From Akebia trifoliata (Eukaryota > Streptophyta > Magnoliopsida > Ranunculales > Lardizabalaceae): a stretch of DNA of 64,000 bases. Position 1 is the stretch's first letter; each line of letters starts with the position of its first letter. The stretch covers positions 6,517,049 to 6,581,048 of the forward strand of contig CM030714.1 in NCBI GenBank assembly GCA_017979445.1, written 5' to 3'. Below are positions 1-10,238 of this stretch, in pieces. The notes under the pieces were generated by a model that had not been told where the DNA came from, ran no database searches, and worked only from the letters and a program-made list of their open reading frames with translations. A program made the position numbers and the translations under genes.

Positions 1-1023
1 AAACCGTGAGGAGTTCCGTTCACCAAAATCGAGTAAGATGGGGAAGTTACACACGCCATAATCCATGTAACCCATTTCCTACCAAAACCCATCCTCCCTA
101 ACACATATTCCAAAAATTGCCAATTGACGCGATCGTAGGCCTTCTCAAAATCAACCTTGCACACCACACCCGCTTTTCCCGACTTCAGTCTAAAATCAAT
201 GCACTCGTTTGCGATTAGAACTCCGTCAAGAATCTGTCTCCCTTTGACAAAAACGCTTTGATTGCCCCCTATTATCCCTTGAATGACCCCTTTCAATCTT
301 CTAGCAAAGATACTCGTGATGATTTTGTAACTAGTGTTTATCAAGTTGATAGGCCTCAGGTCTTTAATATCTTCAGTTCCCACCACTTTTGGAGTTAAAG
401 CGATGAAGGTACAGTTGGAATCACGATCCAGCACACCCTCTCTAAAGAACTCATTAATCAGGGCAATGAAGTCACACTTGATGACCTCCCAACAAGTTTT
501 GTAGAACTCTATAGGGAAACCATCTGGTCCCGGTGCTTTATCGCTCTTCATGCATGAGATGACATCCCATATCTCATATTCTTCAACAGGTCTTTCCAAC
601 CATTCGCCCTGTGCCTAAGATATTCTATCAAACTGCAACAAATCAAGTTTCGGTCTATCTCCAACTCCATCGGTGTACAGATCCAAGTAAAAGTCTACAA
701 TCCCCTTTGCCGCCGCCTCCTCCCCTACCAACCACTCCCCATTCACGCACAACCTCGTGATGCGATTGTTTCTATCTCGAGCATTGGCCATGCAGTGAAA
801 ATATTTTGTGTTACCATCCCCTTCTGTAAGCCATCTAATTCTGGATTTCTGCCTCCAACTGATCTCTTCCATAAGTGCCATCCGCTGATACTTCTCGCGA
901 AGGTTCAATCTCGTTGCCCTGTCGTTTATCGAGATCGGATTCATCTCCTCCTTATGATCTAAATCTTCGATTCTCAAAAGGATGTCCTTTTTCTGTGCAT
1001 CCACTCTACCGAAGGACTCTTTG
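1..1023 (-). pseudogene. LINE (L1-type) ORF2 fragment, reverse transcriptase part
   Basis: On the minus strand one reading frame runs from about 1023 to the window edge, broken by a single TAG at 615-617. The upstream part has the spacer typical of plant L1 ORF2 between endonuclease and RT (motifs ESFGRVD, RIRWLTEGDGNTKYFH). After the stop come RT blocks: KAPGPDGFPIEFYKTCW, LRPINLINTSYKIIT and KVDFEKAYDRVNW. The FADD catalytic box would lie beyond the left edge and cannot be seen. The family copies itself by target-primed reverse transcription, but this copy has lost its endonuclease end, where a MITE and a (TA)n tract now begin, and carries a nonsense codon. Family assignment is confident. 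Confidence 0.9.
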
Positions 1024-1400
1024 GGTCTCGTTCCCCACCCTAAGCTTTACCCTACACTTTAACAAATGTGTTTTGTCCTACATGAGTTGGAAGTTTTGGA
1101 ATAGGCTGATTTTTGGTGAGGATAATCTCTATGGTGAGGAGATCATTCTCACCAAAAATCAGCTCATTCCAAAACTTTTGACCCTATCAAAAATGATTTA
1201 CAAAAAATGGACGGTCCACGATTTTTTAACTTGTAAACATGGGGCTAAAAATTTCGGATTGGGCTGATTTTTTGTGAGGATGATCTTCTAATCATAGAGA
1301 TCATCCTAACCAAAAATCAGCTCATTTCAAAACTTCTAACCCATATAGGACAAAACACGTTTGTTAAAGTATAGGGTAAAGCTTAGGAAGTTGAACATTT

Positions 1401-1402
<2 letters not shown>
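1024..1402. mobile_element. Double-hairpin MITE, copy A1
   Basis: Terminal inverted repeats of about 60 bp (inner part CCTAAGCTTTACCCTA at 1039 and its complement ending at 1387) surround two internal near-palindromes. Each palindrome has the core GGCTGATTTTTGGTGAGGAT and its complement. The spacer contains TGGACGGTCCACGATTTTT. The outer ends reduce to GG-N4-GTTC. The right end abuts a (TA)n tract; the left end abuts the LINE fragment. No coding capacity. The same core recurs about ten times in the window with different outer TIRs. Confidence 0.8.

Positions 1403-1447
<45 letters not shown>
1403..1447. repeat. (TA)n microsatellite
   Basis: About 22 uninterrupted TA units at the right border of MITE A1. 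Many double-hairpin MITEs in this window touch such tracts, which suggests TA-rich insertion targets or TA target duplications that later expanded. Confidence 0.95.
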
Positions 1448-1450
<3 letters not shown>

Positions 1451-2150
1451 TTTGTATGTATTTAGATTTTTCGTAAAAAATTAATAATTAATACAATTAA
1501 AAAAAACTAACACCACTTCTTACAACTCTATATTTAAACTTAATATAATTAAGGTTATTTTGGTCAAAAATAAGAAAATTGTAATCCCACAGCCTATAAT
1601 CAAGTCGTTGGATTTTACAAATAATAATAATTATTTTCTTTTATCATCTATCTTCTAATTCCTTAAAACAAAAACACTTTTTTTATATACATTTTTGTAT
1701 GTATTAGTCAAAAACAAGAAAATTGTAATCTCACAACCTACAATCAAGTTCTTTACTTTTGACAACTATAAAATATCTCACCATCCTTATATTCACGTTA
1801 GTTAGTTTTATAAAATTCTAAAATAATTCAAAATTACCTTCATTAATATTTAAATGACAAAAGGCCCTTACAAAAATTGAATAAATCCTCAGTGAAAAAT
1901 ATCAATTTAAAGCTTTTGTTTTATAGTTCATAGAATTTCATCCTCTACAACCTCGTAGGATCAAATCTTGTTTTTTGAATGTCACAAGGTGAGGCCAACG
2001 ACCCTTAGTAAAAGTTGAAATCTTAATAAGTTAGTAAGGCTAGGGACTCCATAAAATATCCCACCATTCCTAGATGACTAATTTTGGAATGGCACAGGGA
2101 TGTACACGAGGGACACATTTGATGTGGTCAGATGATACATAATGATAAGT
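1448..2150. repeat. Dispersed AT-rich repeat, family B copy 1
   Basis: This stretch matches 18503-19100 and 40499-41230. Shared landmarks include TTTTTGTATGTATTTAGATT, AAGAAAATTGTAATCCCACA, ACTATAAAATATCTCACCAT and GATGACTAATTTTGGA. There is no usable ORF. It could be a decayed LTR or non-autonomous element; I could not find matching termini. This copy ends in half of a C-type hairpin MITE (ACACGAGGGACACAT near 2112). Confidence 0.75.
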
Positions 2151-2992
2151 TATAATCCGTGGGCTCTTTAGAACTTTGATGAACACAATAGCAATTCATT
2201 GGAATCAAGGTAAGGCAGAAAGACATGTATTTGTTTGTAAATTTATTAGGCTGGATGACACTAAGAAGCTGAAATTTTAAATTTTCAACAAGAAAGTGAG
2301 CATCTCCATGGAACCCAGCTCAACAATGTGGATAGAATTATCAACTCGACCACCTCTCAAGGGGGCAATGCTAAAAGACTACTTTGAGGGACTCCCAGCG
2401 TTTTTCTTCTGAAAATATTTGTACAAGAGCTCTATGGATGGAAAAAAAAAAAAAAAAAATTAGATGAATTACTTAACAAACATAGGAGATTGATTCCCAA
2501 GATCGGGCTTATAAGTGATACACACAATGTTAGCCAATTAATGTTTTTCATGTTTGTGAATGAATGTCAAGTTTTTCAAGAAATAAAAGAAAAGAACACT
2601 TGTTAATGCAATGAAGACAACTAGATTTAAATGTCAAACAAAATCATATTTCTCCAAAATAATGGAGAAACTGTTGTGATATAGAATAGAAAGCTGCAAA
2701 ATCTTCAAGCTCTTTCGAACAAATAGAAGAAGACCATAAAGAATAACACTTGCTAAAGCAATGACAACAAACTGAAAAATGAAATATAGAATAGGCCACA
2801 CTTCTTACCAACTTAGCTAAGTGAGCACTTCATCACTAATACAGTTCTTAGACAAAGTGTTATAAAACCCACACCATTTTACACTTAATAGTCCTTTGAG
2901 ACAAGATCACCTGAAGAGTGATCAGCACAACATTAGGAGGTAAACTATAGTTAGCATCCACAGTGGTTGCAGTTGCCACATTAGAAGCTTAA
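2151..2992. other. Spacer, nothing recognised
   Basis: AT-rich DNA with an A17-18 run near 2442. I see no ORF above noise, no terminal repeats and no match elsewhere in the window. Confidence 0.5.
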
Positions 2993-3116
2993 TTGGTAGG
3001 ACTTCTTGACCTCCTTCTATAACCCTTTGTTTGCTTCAGTTCCAATTGATAAGAGTCATTGAAATTATCAGTAAGCAAATGAAGGCTTATAGAAGGAGGT
3101 CAAGAAGACCTACCAA
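2993..3116. ncRNA. Candidate small-RNA precursor hairpin
   Basis: Two 44 bp arms (2993-3036 and 3073-3116) are complementary over their full length with only four differences. Two of these would be G:U wobbles in the plus-strand RNA, leaving two real mismatches. The loop is 36 nt. The arms contain TTCTTGACCTCCTTCTATAA and its complement. Size, loop and pairing fit a plant miRNA precursor; a short MITE remnant would look similar. I do not recognise a known mature miRNA. No copy of the arm was noticed elsewhere in the window, which argues mildly against a MITE. Confidence 0.4.
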
Positions 3117-4490
3117 GTACTACTAATATGTAAACAGAAGCCATGGGAGCAGAGCAAAAACAACCAAAAAAGTTAGAACCAAGTCTAAACTTCATACAAG
3201 CTCCCACCTAGACAGAATATGTATTGGCCTTTTACAAACTAAAAGATAGAACATGTATGGTGTCACTATGAAAAACCAGGTGTAATAACTGGAGATTTTA
3301 TATTCTTTCATTGCAGTTCTAAGTTGTAAATTCAAAAAATGAAAGTTTAATTATAAAGATGATGTCACATATTACACACTTACTGCGTAGGTGATTTCTT
3401 AAGCTTACCTGTGCCATATGACATCAACTAGAACCTCGTACATGTTGGACATCCACTTGGATCTACTGCAATCCAAAATGACATTTTTCTCATGGTCCAA
3501 AACATTCACTCAAAGACATTCTCATTACTAGATTTTGGAGAACCAATTGGATTTTCTGTTGAAACCCCAAAAGTAAGCCAACCTGTAATGGATTCTCGTA
3601 AAATCAGTTGGAGGGACAAGTTATAAAGTAAAATATAACAAAAGTTATAGTTACCTCTCCAAAAGTCTTGCACCATCAATAGTTAACAATATAAATTCCA
3701 ACTCCTACAATCCTACACATACACAAATACACGAAAACATACATTTGCAAATTAATGCAAAAGCCAATAATGTCAGTTAATAAAAAGGAAATAATGCAAA
3801 TGGATATTAGTACCTACAAATGGGTTAAGCTTGACGAAATTATAAAATATGCCTATAGAAAACTCAAAAAAAACTTAGGAACCTCTATCAAAATAGGTTA
3901 TGTTAGATAATAAAGCCACTTTTGTTGGTTGAAGACAGTTAAGAAAAATTAAATTTGACAATTGGATAAGTTAAATATAACGACTGAATAAGTTAAATAT
4001 AACGACTGAAAGTCAAATTTGGGAGTAGTTTAAGTGCTTTATTTTTAGTAACTTTTCAGTACACATGACATTGTGTCATTGGTTCATCACCTTAGCACAT
4101 AACTTTCAAAACAACAAATCTTTGTTTATCCAATTTGATGTCCCGTTCCTATAATATAGGTAAGATGTACTACATGGCACGTTTTGTTGGTGGAGTGATT
4201 TTTTGCTCACAACTCAACAATCATTTGAAATGTTGTGTGAATGACATCAACAATTAGAAAGAAAATTTCTCTCTCCTACCTATAGTGAAAATAATAAAAC
4301 TTTCTGATCTGATCACCTTGTGACATTCAAAAATATGATCCAATGCCTAAGATTTGTAGAGGAAAAAATTACATGAACTTAAAAAAATATATATATATAT
4401 TTTTACTGTTGAATTTTATTTTTAAATTTGGGTGCTTGGTAGTCGTTTATTTTCAACACCTTGGTTCAAGTTTGAAATATATATATATAT
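3117..4490. other. Spacer with a short tandem duplication
   Basis: Non-coding, AT-rich. A unit of about 22 bp containing GTTAAATATAACGACTGAA is repeated in tandem at about 3970-4010. Short TA tracts occur at 4388-4400 and 4479-4490, next to MITE A2. No gene is supported. Confidence 0.5.
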
Positions 4491-4844
4491 GGAAATGTTC
4501 AGCAACAAACATTTTGGCAAAACATTTTTCAAAATATGGGTTAGAGGTTTTGGAATGGGCTGATTTTTGGTGAGGATGATCTCTACGGTGAGGAGATCAT
4601 CATCACCAAAAATCAGCCCATTCCAAAACCTCTAACCCATCAAAAATGATTTACAAAAAATGGACGGTCCACGATTTTTCAACTTGTAAACATGGGGCTA
4701 GAAGTTTTGGAATGGGGCTGATTTTTTATGAGGATGATCTCCTCACCATAGAGATCATCCTCACCAAAAATCAGCTCATTCCAAAACATCTAACCCATGT
4801 TTTGAAAAATGTTTTGCCAAAATGTTTGTTGCTGAAAGAGACCC
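4491..4844. mobile_element. Double-hairpin MITE, copy A2
   Basis: TIR TTCAGCAACAAACATTTTGG begins at 4499 and its complement ends near 4836; the outermost bases are GG..CCC. Inside are two palindromes (about 4545-4637 and 4699-4796) with the GGCTGATTTTTGGTGAGGAT core, separated by a spacer with TGGACGGTCCACGATTTTT. TA tracts lie on both sides. Nearly the same sequence occurs at 31779-32132 and 33782-34135, so this subfamily moved recently. Confidence 0.85.
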
Positions 4845-4924
4845 ATATATATATATATTTTTAATATGAATATCTTCATGAAAGCTTGAAAAAATTTGGG
4901 AAATTTTCAAGAATTAAAAGGGAG

Positions 4925-5060
4925 ATTGCCATGTCAGGGTAGTCGATTGAGTTTGCCACGTGGGTTACTTTGATTATCGGGACTCTTCTTTTAAACAAGT
5001 CAATCTCTCAACTACTTAAAAGTAACCACAGGGAATTACAAAAATAACACGTATTACAGA
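4925..5060. repeat. D-type repeat fragment (CACGTGG-containing)
   Basis: Contains TAGTCGATTGAGTTTGCCAC followed by GTGGGTTACTTTGATTATC. Related wording (CCACGTGGCATACTCAATC and ATCATGACTC) recurs at about 8200, 13790, 29360, 29530 and 51970, so this is a dispersed element rather than a gene promoter, despite the G-box-like CACGTG. Confidence 0.45.
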
Positions 5061-5238
5061 GTATCCCCTCTCCATTTTACCGAACACGTCACAATTCAAA
5101 ACAATCCGCTTAGCAGAGAATACGGATGACTGTGGATGATAATATAATGAATGAAAATGCACAAACCAAACATTAATTGAGTGTTTGGGGGAGACCCAAT
5201 AAACTCAAACAACAGATACAAACAACAATTACTTACGA

Positions 5239-5593
5239 TCAGGCAAACATAAGATGGATATAGATCCCAAATGCATAAGAGGTTAGCACCGTTACTACTG
5301 AAGCCCACATCATCAGTTTCTTGCTGATTATAGAAGTAGCATTATGGTTCATCATCATTTGTGCGAGTACTAAAAGCAACATCAAACCCGATATCAAAGG
5401 CAAAAGTACACACCATGCAGAGATCTCGTACTTTGGATTTCCAATATAATTTTCAAGCTGACTTGAAGTACCACCACCTGGAAGTTTGAATAGCCCACGA
5501 CTGGCAGCGTTTGCTGTCGAAACCCCCATTGCGAACGCTGTCTTTTGGCCAGCATCGGATCATCCACTTCATGAGAAGAAGCTGTGACTATGA
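5239..5593 (-). pseudogene. Small PGG-like membrane protein, copy 1 (broken)
   Basis: The minus strand encodes a relative of the 130-residue family: SRGLFKLPGGG, then a helix at about residues 37-58 of the open part, then KKLMMWASVV and a final helix ending YIHLMFA. An ATG at 5527-5529 opens 96 codons. Family similarity continues upstream (ITASS-like stretch, DDP) to about 5593 in another frame, so one base has been lost near 5550, between the DDP and AFA motifs. The N-terminus is then replaced by A-rich sequence. This is the only copy with a true PGGG at the turn, which links the family to the PGG domain. It could still make a shortened protein from the internal ATG, but I treat it as decayed. 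Confidence 0.6.
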
Positions 5594-5947
5594 GAAAAAA
5601 AAAAATTCACTCTTATGTATGTTTCTGCACCATATGTCAAATGGTTGTTGGCTGCTCACAGCTGTGAGAAAAATTGACACTTCTAATAAATTGACGCGTA
5701 GGCACTTCTCCAACCTTTTCTGACTCTCGATTCTCGAATGAAAAAAAAAATAAAAAAATTGGCGGCGACAGAGGGCTGAGGGTTACATGAAGCTTCATTA
5801 TATTGACTAGGATTCCTGATCTTATGACGGTCTGATGAATTTTTCGTTACTGTCGTTTTAACATAAAATACTTCTTTTGGACTACTAACCTGGTTAGCTA
5901 GGGAATCTACTTAGAAAGTCTTTACTCGGTCAATACTCGACTGATGT

Positions 5948-6002
5948 TAGGGCTGTCAACGGAGAGATATCCGATCGGATATGTCTATATCCGAATTCGA
6001 AT

Positions 6003-6053
<51 letters not shown>

Positions 6054-6911
6054 ATATTCGAATTTGAATTCGAGTCCGATCGGAGATAATACATTGACAT
6101 TCGAATCCGAATTCGACTGACTTGTCGGATATCCTATATTATCCGATTCGAAGTTAATCTATGATTAATCGAGATGACCTCATCTTCAACCCATAACCAA
6201 AAGTCCTAAAATTTTCCCTCTCTAATCCAGTCATCTTCAACACAAAAGATCAAGGATTTTTTATTGTAATTTGAAGGAAGAGAGAGAGAGAGGAATCACT
6301 TGAAAGTTAAAATCCAAGATCTCAATACATATGAGAAAATGGATGAGGATTTCTATGAAGGAGAAGACTAGCGATGATGAGTTTTCGAAGTCTTCTATGG
6401 TGATGGAACTATGGTAAGATCTTACCTTTGATTTGGATGCCCAATTCAAGCATCTTATCTCTAGATGTTCTGTGATCACAGATCTTCTATTTGATTGAAG
6501 TTCTTGTACGACCATAAGCATCGGGACTGCCATGTCCTTAAAGATTTCTACAAAAATCTATGATTTTATTTATATATAATATATAATAGCAAAAGTTACT
6601 TGACACTTTTTATTTATTTATTATGAAAAGTCTTGTATAATGATGACTTATGTTGATATATAATATATAATATAAAAAAATTGTCTTTTACTTTTATATA
6701 TATATATATATATAATATAAATTCAAAGTAAAATATGTATTGTTATCCGATCGAATATTAACGATTTGGATATAGTAACATTCGAATTCGTATCCGAAAT
6801 CTATTCGGATACTTAAAATATATCTGAATCCAAATTTTTTGAATATTATCCAAAATTTCGAATACGAATTTGAATTGGATTCGAATTTTCGACTATCCAT
6901 TGACAGGCCTA
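5948..6911. mobile_element. hAT-like non-autonomous element with 8-bp TSD
   Basis: Ends are TAGGGCTGTCAACGG and the complement of TAGGCCTGTCAATGG, the TGTCAAYGG-type terminus common in plant hAT elements. The flanks are ACTGATGT (5940-5947) and ATTGATGT (6912-6919), an 8-bp target duplication with one mismatch. The paralogous block near 53190 reads CTCGGCTGATGTGGCATGAA without the insert. The interior has subterminal ATTCGAAT-type repeats, a (TA)n tract at 6006-6051 and an AT-rich body, with no transposase. Confidence 0.85.
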
Positions 6912-6919
6912 ATTGATGT

Positions 6920-7065
6920 GGTATGAACATAAAATCATAGATCTTTTTTCTCGGGATACACAATTGCACATACTATTAAAAGATATATAATCATATATCT
7001 CAATTGAAAAGATCTATGATTTTGTCTCTATGCCACTTCAACCAAGTATTGACTAAGTGAAGACT
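6920..7065. repeat. D-type imperfect hairpin
   Basis: ATAGATCTTTTTTCTCGGGA and, about 100 bp later, GAAAAGATCTATGATTTTG form inverted arms around an AT-rich loop containing CACAATTGCACAT. A matching stretch occurs at about 53195-53305, in the duplicated block. Confidence 0.5.
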
Positions 7066-7248
7066 TTTGATTAAAAACTCAGCACTTTTGGGGTATCCTA
7101 TTTTCATAGGCAAAGAAGTGTGGGATCATTTTCTGCGACGACTTAAGTCAAGCTGCCTGTAGGCCAAACCGCCGTAGCACTCGTGGCCTGATATTGAAAG
7201 CCCATTTTCAGCTATGGTTTGTTACAGGTTTATTTTTAAAGAGATTCT

Positions 7249-7371
7249 ATGGCCACGCCAACGTTTGCTAACACCACTCCAATTATGTGCAATTCTTTGG
7301 TGATTTACATAGGAATTGGTGCGGGAATAGCAGTTCTCCATTTATATCCTGGAAACGTCTTATCAGTCTGA
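7249..7371 (+). CDS. Conserved 40-residue membrane micropeptide candidate (block X)
   Basis: ATG at 7249 to TGA at 7369-7371. The peptide begins MATPTFAN, continues NSLVIYIGIGAGIAVL (one likely membrane helix, residues about 17-31) and ends YPGNVLSV. A duplicate at 53523-53648 keeps the same start, stop and helix. The two differ by about a dozen bases and one 3-bp indel, which preserves the frame. The start context is TTCTATGG in both, with G at +4. The 5' flank is also conserved, including a possible splice acceptor (GTTACAG) 20-odd bases upstream, so this may be an exon of a longer transcript. I do not recognise the family. The retained frame argues for coding, but chance survival in a recent duplicate is possible. 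Confidence 0.45.
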   Translation: MATPTFANTTPIMCNSLVIYIGIGAGIAVLHLYPGNVLSV

Positions 7372-7489
7372 ATTTTTTCTGTCTCTTTAAATTGACGGAT
7401 CAAAACCCAGCTAAAAGATTGTGATAATTCCAAGTTTTCGATGCATTTTTAGATGACTCGTCAAGTTTTAGGACTATGTTAAGGAGTGA

Positions 7490-7991
7490 GGACCGAGTTA
7501 TGACTCTCAGATCTTCCTAATAGGTCTCATCTTATCCATAGGTTGTCTTGGCATTGTTATAAAAATCTTCTGGGTTATAAAAATTGAGTTGACTCAGCTG
7601 AACCAAAATATAAAACAGTCCCAAAATTCTTCCAATTTTTTTTCTTTACCCTCCAAAAAAAAATTGTATTTTCTCCGACGATCAAATGTCAAAAACAAGA
7701 TAGGAATTTTAGGGAAGTTAAGATTATAAATTTTTATAGGAACCCAAAAACAACATTTGTATATAATCTCAAAAATTTTCGTAAACTTTCTTGAATTTAT
7801 CCAAATTACTGAATCCAAACTTTGTTAATATGGTATAAATGGAAGCCTCAATTATTCACTTTAGATAATTAAAAAAAAATAAAATTGCTCAAAAGTGTAG
7901 ATTTGGTTATACAATTTGCATGCATGGCTATGATATTGTTCCGATGAATCTTGAGATTTGGTCACAAACGAAATTTGAAACACATGCAATC

Positions 7992-7997
<6 letters not shown>
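7490..7997. repeat. Duplicated non-coding segment of blocks X/Y/Z
   Basis: The stretch containing AGGAGTGAGGACCGAGT, CATAGGTTGTCTTGGCA and AAACGAAATTTGAAACACAT recurs at 26610-27125 and 53765-54285 with small indels. It lies beyond the 3' side of the minus-strand membrane-protein genes at 8.3, 27.4 and 54.6 kb. No ORF is conserved among the three. Confidence 0.8.

Positions 7998-8058
<61 letters not shown>
7998..8058. repeat. (TA)n microsatellite
   Basis: About 30 TA units. The paralogous positions have only a short interrupted tract (27126-27158) or almost none (54285-54295), so this tract expanded after the duplications. Confidence 0.95.
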
Positions 8059-8062
<4 letters not shown>

Positions 8063-8317
8063 AAGTCACTTCATTTTATTTAGTATTGAGAAGATAAATA
8101 TAAAGTATAATTAAACACAATCACCTAATATTAATGAACATTTTGAGGAGACCCAAAATACCCAACAACAGACACAACAATACTCCATAGAGTCGTGATG
8201 ACTTACCACGTGGGCATACTCAATCGACACCTCTGACGCAACAAGTTTGGGAATCATAGATGTACACTCAGGATATTCAATCTACTTTTTTTTTTTTTCT
8301 TTCTAGATGATGATTAA

Positions 8318-8710
8318 TTAGGTAAACATAAGCTGGATATAGGTGCCAAGTGCATAAGCACTCATCACAAAAAATACTGGAAACCACATCATCAACTTCT
8401 TCCCCATTATAAAAGTGCAATTCTTGTTCATCATATTGGGGACTAGAAGGAGAAGTATCAGACCCAATATCAAGCTTATGAACATTGAAAAGGTGTAGGC
8501 CTTGCAAAGAATCCCATATGTCTGATAATCCATATTTTCGAGCATTTTCGTAGCATCACCTGGATGTTTGAAGATCCCACGGCTGGCGATGTTAGATATC
8601 AAAAATCCAATCACAAACGCTGTTTTTTGGGTTATCGTCGGATCGTCGACTGCAGAAGAAGCAGGGATTGATGATAGTTGCACTGTGTCATCAGCTTCAA
8701 TGTCAGCCAT
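8318..8710 (-). CDS. Small PGG-like membrane protein, copy 2 (intact)
   Basis: The intact 130-residue frame starts MADIEADDTVQLSSIP. An acidic, Ser-rich N-terminus (1-28) is followed by a hydrophobic stretch (about 30-42, AFVIGFLISNIA), the turn HPGD (49-52), a long helix (about 66-91, with MFISLILGLILLLLV) and a last helix (about 105-127, ending GTYIQLMFT). No signal peptide or ankyrin repeats. The order helix, PGG-like turn, helix with F-x-x-SL, helix after basic-K-x-MMW resembles the PGG domain of plant ankyrin membrane proteins; that assignment is inference. Copy 6 (54597) differs at about 11 residues. The start is supported by conservation of MAD/MTD/MGD in copies 2, 4, 5 and 6. Function unknown; probably an endomembrane or plasma-membrane protein. 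Confidence 0.75.
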   Translation of the reverse strand: MADIEADDTVQLSSIPASSAVDDPTITQKTAFVIGFLISNIASRGIFKHPGDATKMLENMDYQTYGILCKAYTFSMFISLILGLILLLLVPNMMNKNCTFIMGKKLMMWFPVFFVMSAYALGTYIQLMFT

Positions 8711-8800
8711 GAAGAATTGAGAGATATGTGAGAATGAGAGAATGAGACAAGTGGGAATGAAGAATTAACACATACCCACCCAATCTTATATTTATAATAT
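8711..8800 (-). promoter_or_regulatory. Promoter/5' UTR of copy 2, TATA box
   Basis: On the minus strand TATAAATA (complement of 8789-8796) lies about 80 nt before the ATG. The intervening leader, with repeated AATGAGAGA on the plus strand, is conserved at 27788-27900 and 54990-55072. The TATA-like core is CATAAATA in copy 4 and TATAAAAT in copy 6. Conservation of leader and TATA region across three copies supports a real core promoter. Confidence 0.6.
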
Positions 8801-9120
8801 AATAAAAAAGCAAAAAAAAGAAAAAGAGTGTCGATATCATTTTACGTGATACAGATAGGTCCAAAAAACGTTGGAGTTCCTTACGTGACATGGGGAAGCA
8901 TTGGCATCTCGACGTGTACTTTACTCCCTCGAAAAAGTGGGTCGTGCTAAAGGACTATGTACAGTGTGCCACTTTAATAGAACGGTGTCCACGTGGCTCT
9001 CTAAAAGCCAAGGCCAGGACGGTGTGTCCGCGTGTGTCTAAATACGGAAAAGGACAAAAAAGGAGCGAAGAAAGTTTCGTTAGGCGCAAAACAAAACCAT
9101 GGATTCTAAAGGGTATCAAT

Positions 9121-9265
9121 CACTGAACTTATAATACTAACGTTTGAAGATCTCATTGGAATGCTAATCAGTCCTTGTGATTCAACCGTTCCAACGGATC
9201 ACAAGATGGAAGGGTACGATTTGATGATACTTTGATCAACCAACCAATACCCACATGAATGATAG
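9121..9265. repeat. Duplicated non-coding segment shared by blocks X, Z and Y
   Basis: Begins AAGGGTATCA near 9108 and contains CTAACGTTTGAAGATCTCAT and GGTACGATTTGATGATACTT. Close copies lie at 26427-26575 and 57172-57325. No reading frame is kept in common. Confidence 0.8.
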
Positions 9266-9499
9266 AAGCGTGGGATGACTTGACTTTGTCTGTAAAAGTT
9301 AAGTTGTCTGTATAGCTATAGAAACATTGTTTGAATCGAGTCGTGTATTTTTGAAACGGATACATTAATGTTTGTATTCATATTCTAAACTCATTCGAAT
9401 ATAAAAGAACCGTCCAAATCCCCATCCGATATCTCCAAGTTTTCAAATATTATTTGTAGGCATGTGCCCTAATTCCAAAGGGCAGCTAGCCAAATCTTG

Positions 9500-9680
9500 G
9501 CCCGCGCCACATGACTTCAAAATTTTGAAGCTGGCAGGGGACTTCAAAATTTTGAAGCAACCCTACTCATTACATGAAACGTGGCATTTTTAAATTTATT
9601 TCACACACCTGCATTGTCGCTAAAGTGGAACACCTACGTGTAATTCAATAGAGAGGTTACTTCAAAATTTTGAAGCGCCT
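9500..9680. repeat. Cluster of a perfect 16-bp palindrome
   Basis: CTTCAAAATTTTGAAG occurs exactly at 9515-9530, 9542-9557 and 9660-9675. A variant with one extra T is at about 24170, and half-sites occur near 15037 and 50441. Each site is a perfect dyad. The insert is unique to block X and is probably part of a MITE. Confidence 0.7.
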
Positions 9681-10238
9681 CACTGCTTCAAAGTGTTTTC
9701 CGCAGCACGTGCCATGGCGGCTCTGACTTTTAAAGCAGTTACACTTTTCCTTACTGTAGTTTGTGTGGCTCTTTTTTCGATTCGCTGCATTTGCATATTT
9801 TACATGTAAATGCAAATTTTGAGTTGACTAGTCAACTTGTAGGTTTGGAGTGTGAACCGAGTACCTATGAGTCAGCCACCGCATTCTAAGCACATGAGAT
9901 CTTCCTAATGGGTATCTTGACATGGTTATAAAAATCCTCGGGATATAAACATGAGTTGACTCAGGTGAGCCAAAGTGTAGAATAGTCACAAAATTCTTCC
10001 AATATTTTCAAATCTTAAATGGGGAATTATGATAATATTTCTTCCTCTAAGCCTCAAAATTGTATTTCCTTCTACATTAATTAAATTTCAAGAGCAAGAT
10101 AAAATGGGAAAAACATCATTTGTATATTCTTTAAAATTTTTGTCAAATTTTCTTGAATTTATCCAAATTAACCAAATTGGGCTTACGGTGAATAATTACT
10201 AAATCTAAACTTTGTTATCATTGCATAAATTAAATCTT

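Noticed and set aside
1033..1267. 130-codon plus-strand frame overlapping the LINE and MITE A1
   Set aside because: It runs through the antisense of the LINE and both arms of a hairpin MITE. The same peptide pieces recur wherever the MITE recurs, so it is a repeat artefact.
4343..4864. Open frames across MITE A2
   Set aside because: Palindromic MITE sequence is open by chance on both strands; no frame is conserved among A2, A3 and A4.
4940..4965. G-box (CACGTG) as a light- or ABA-response promoter element
   Set aside because: The same CACGTGG wording is part of a dispersed D-type repeat found many times, away from any gene start.
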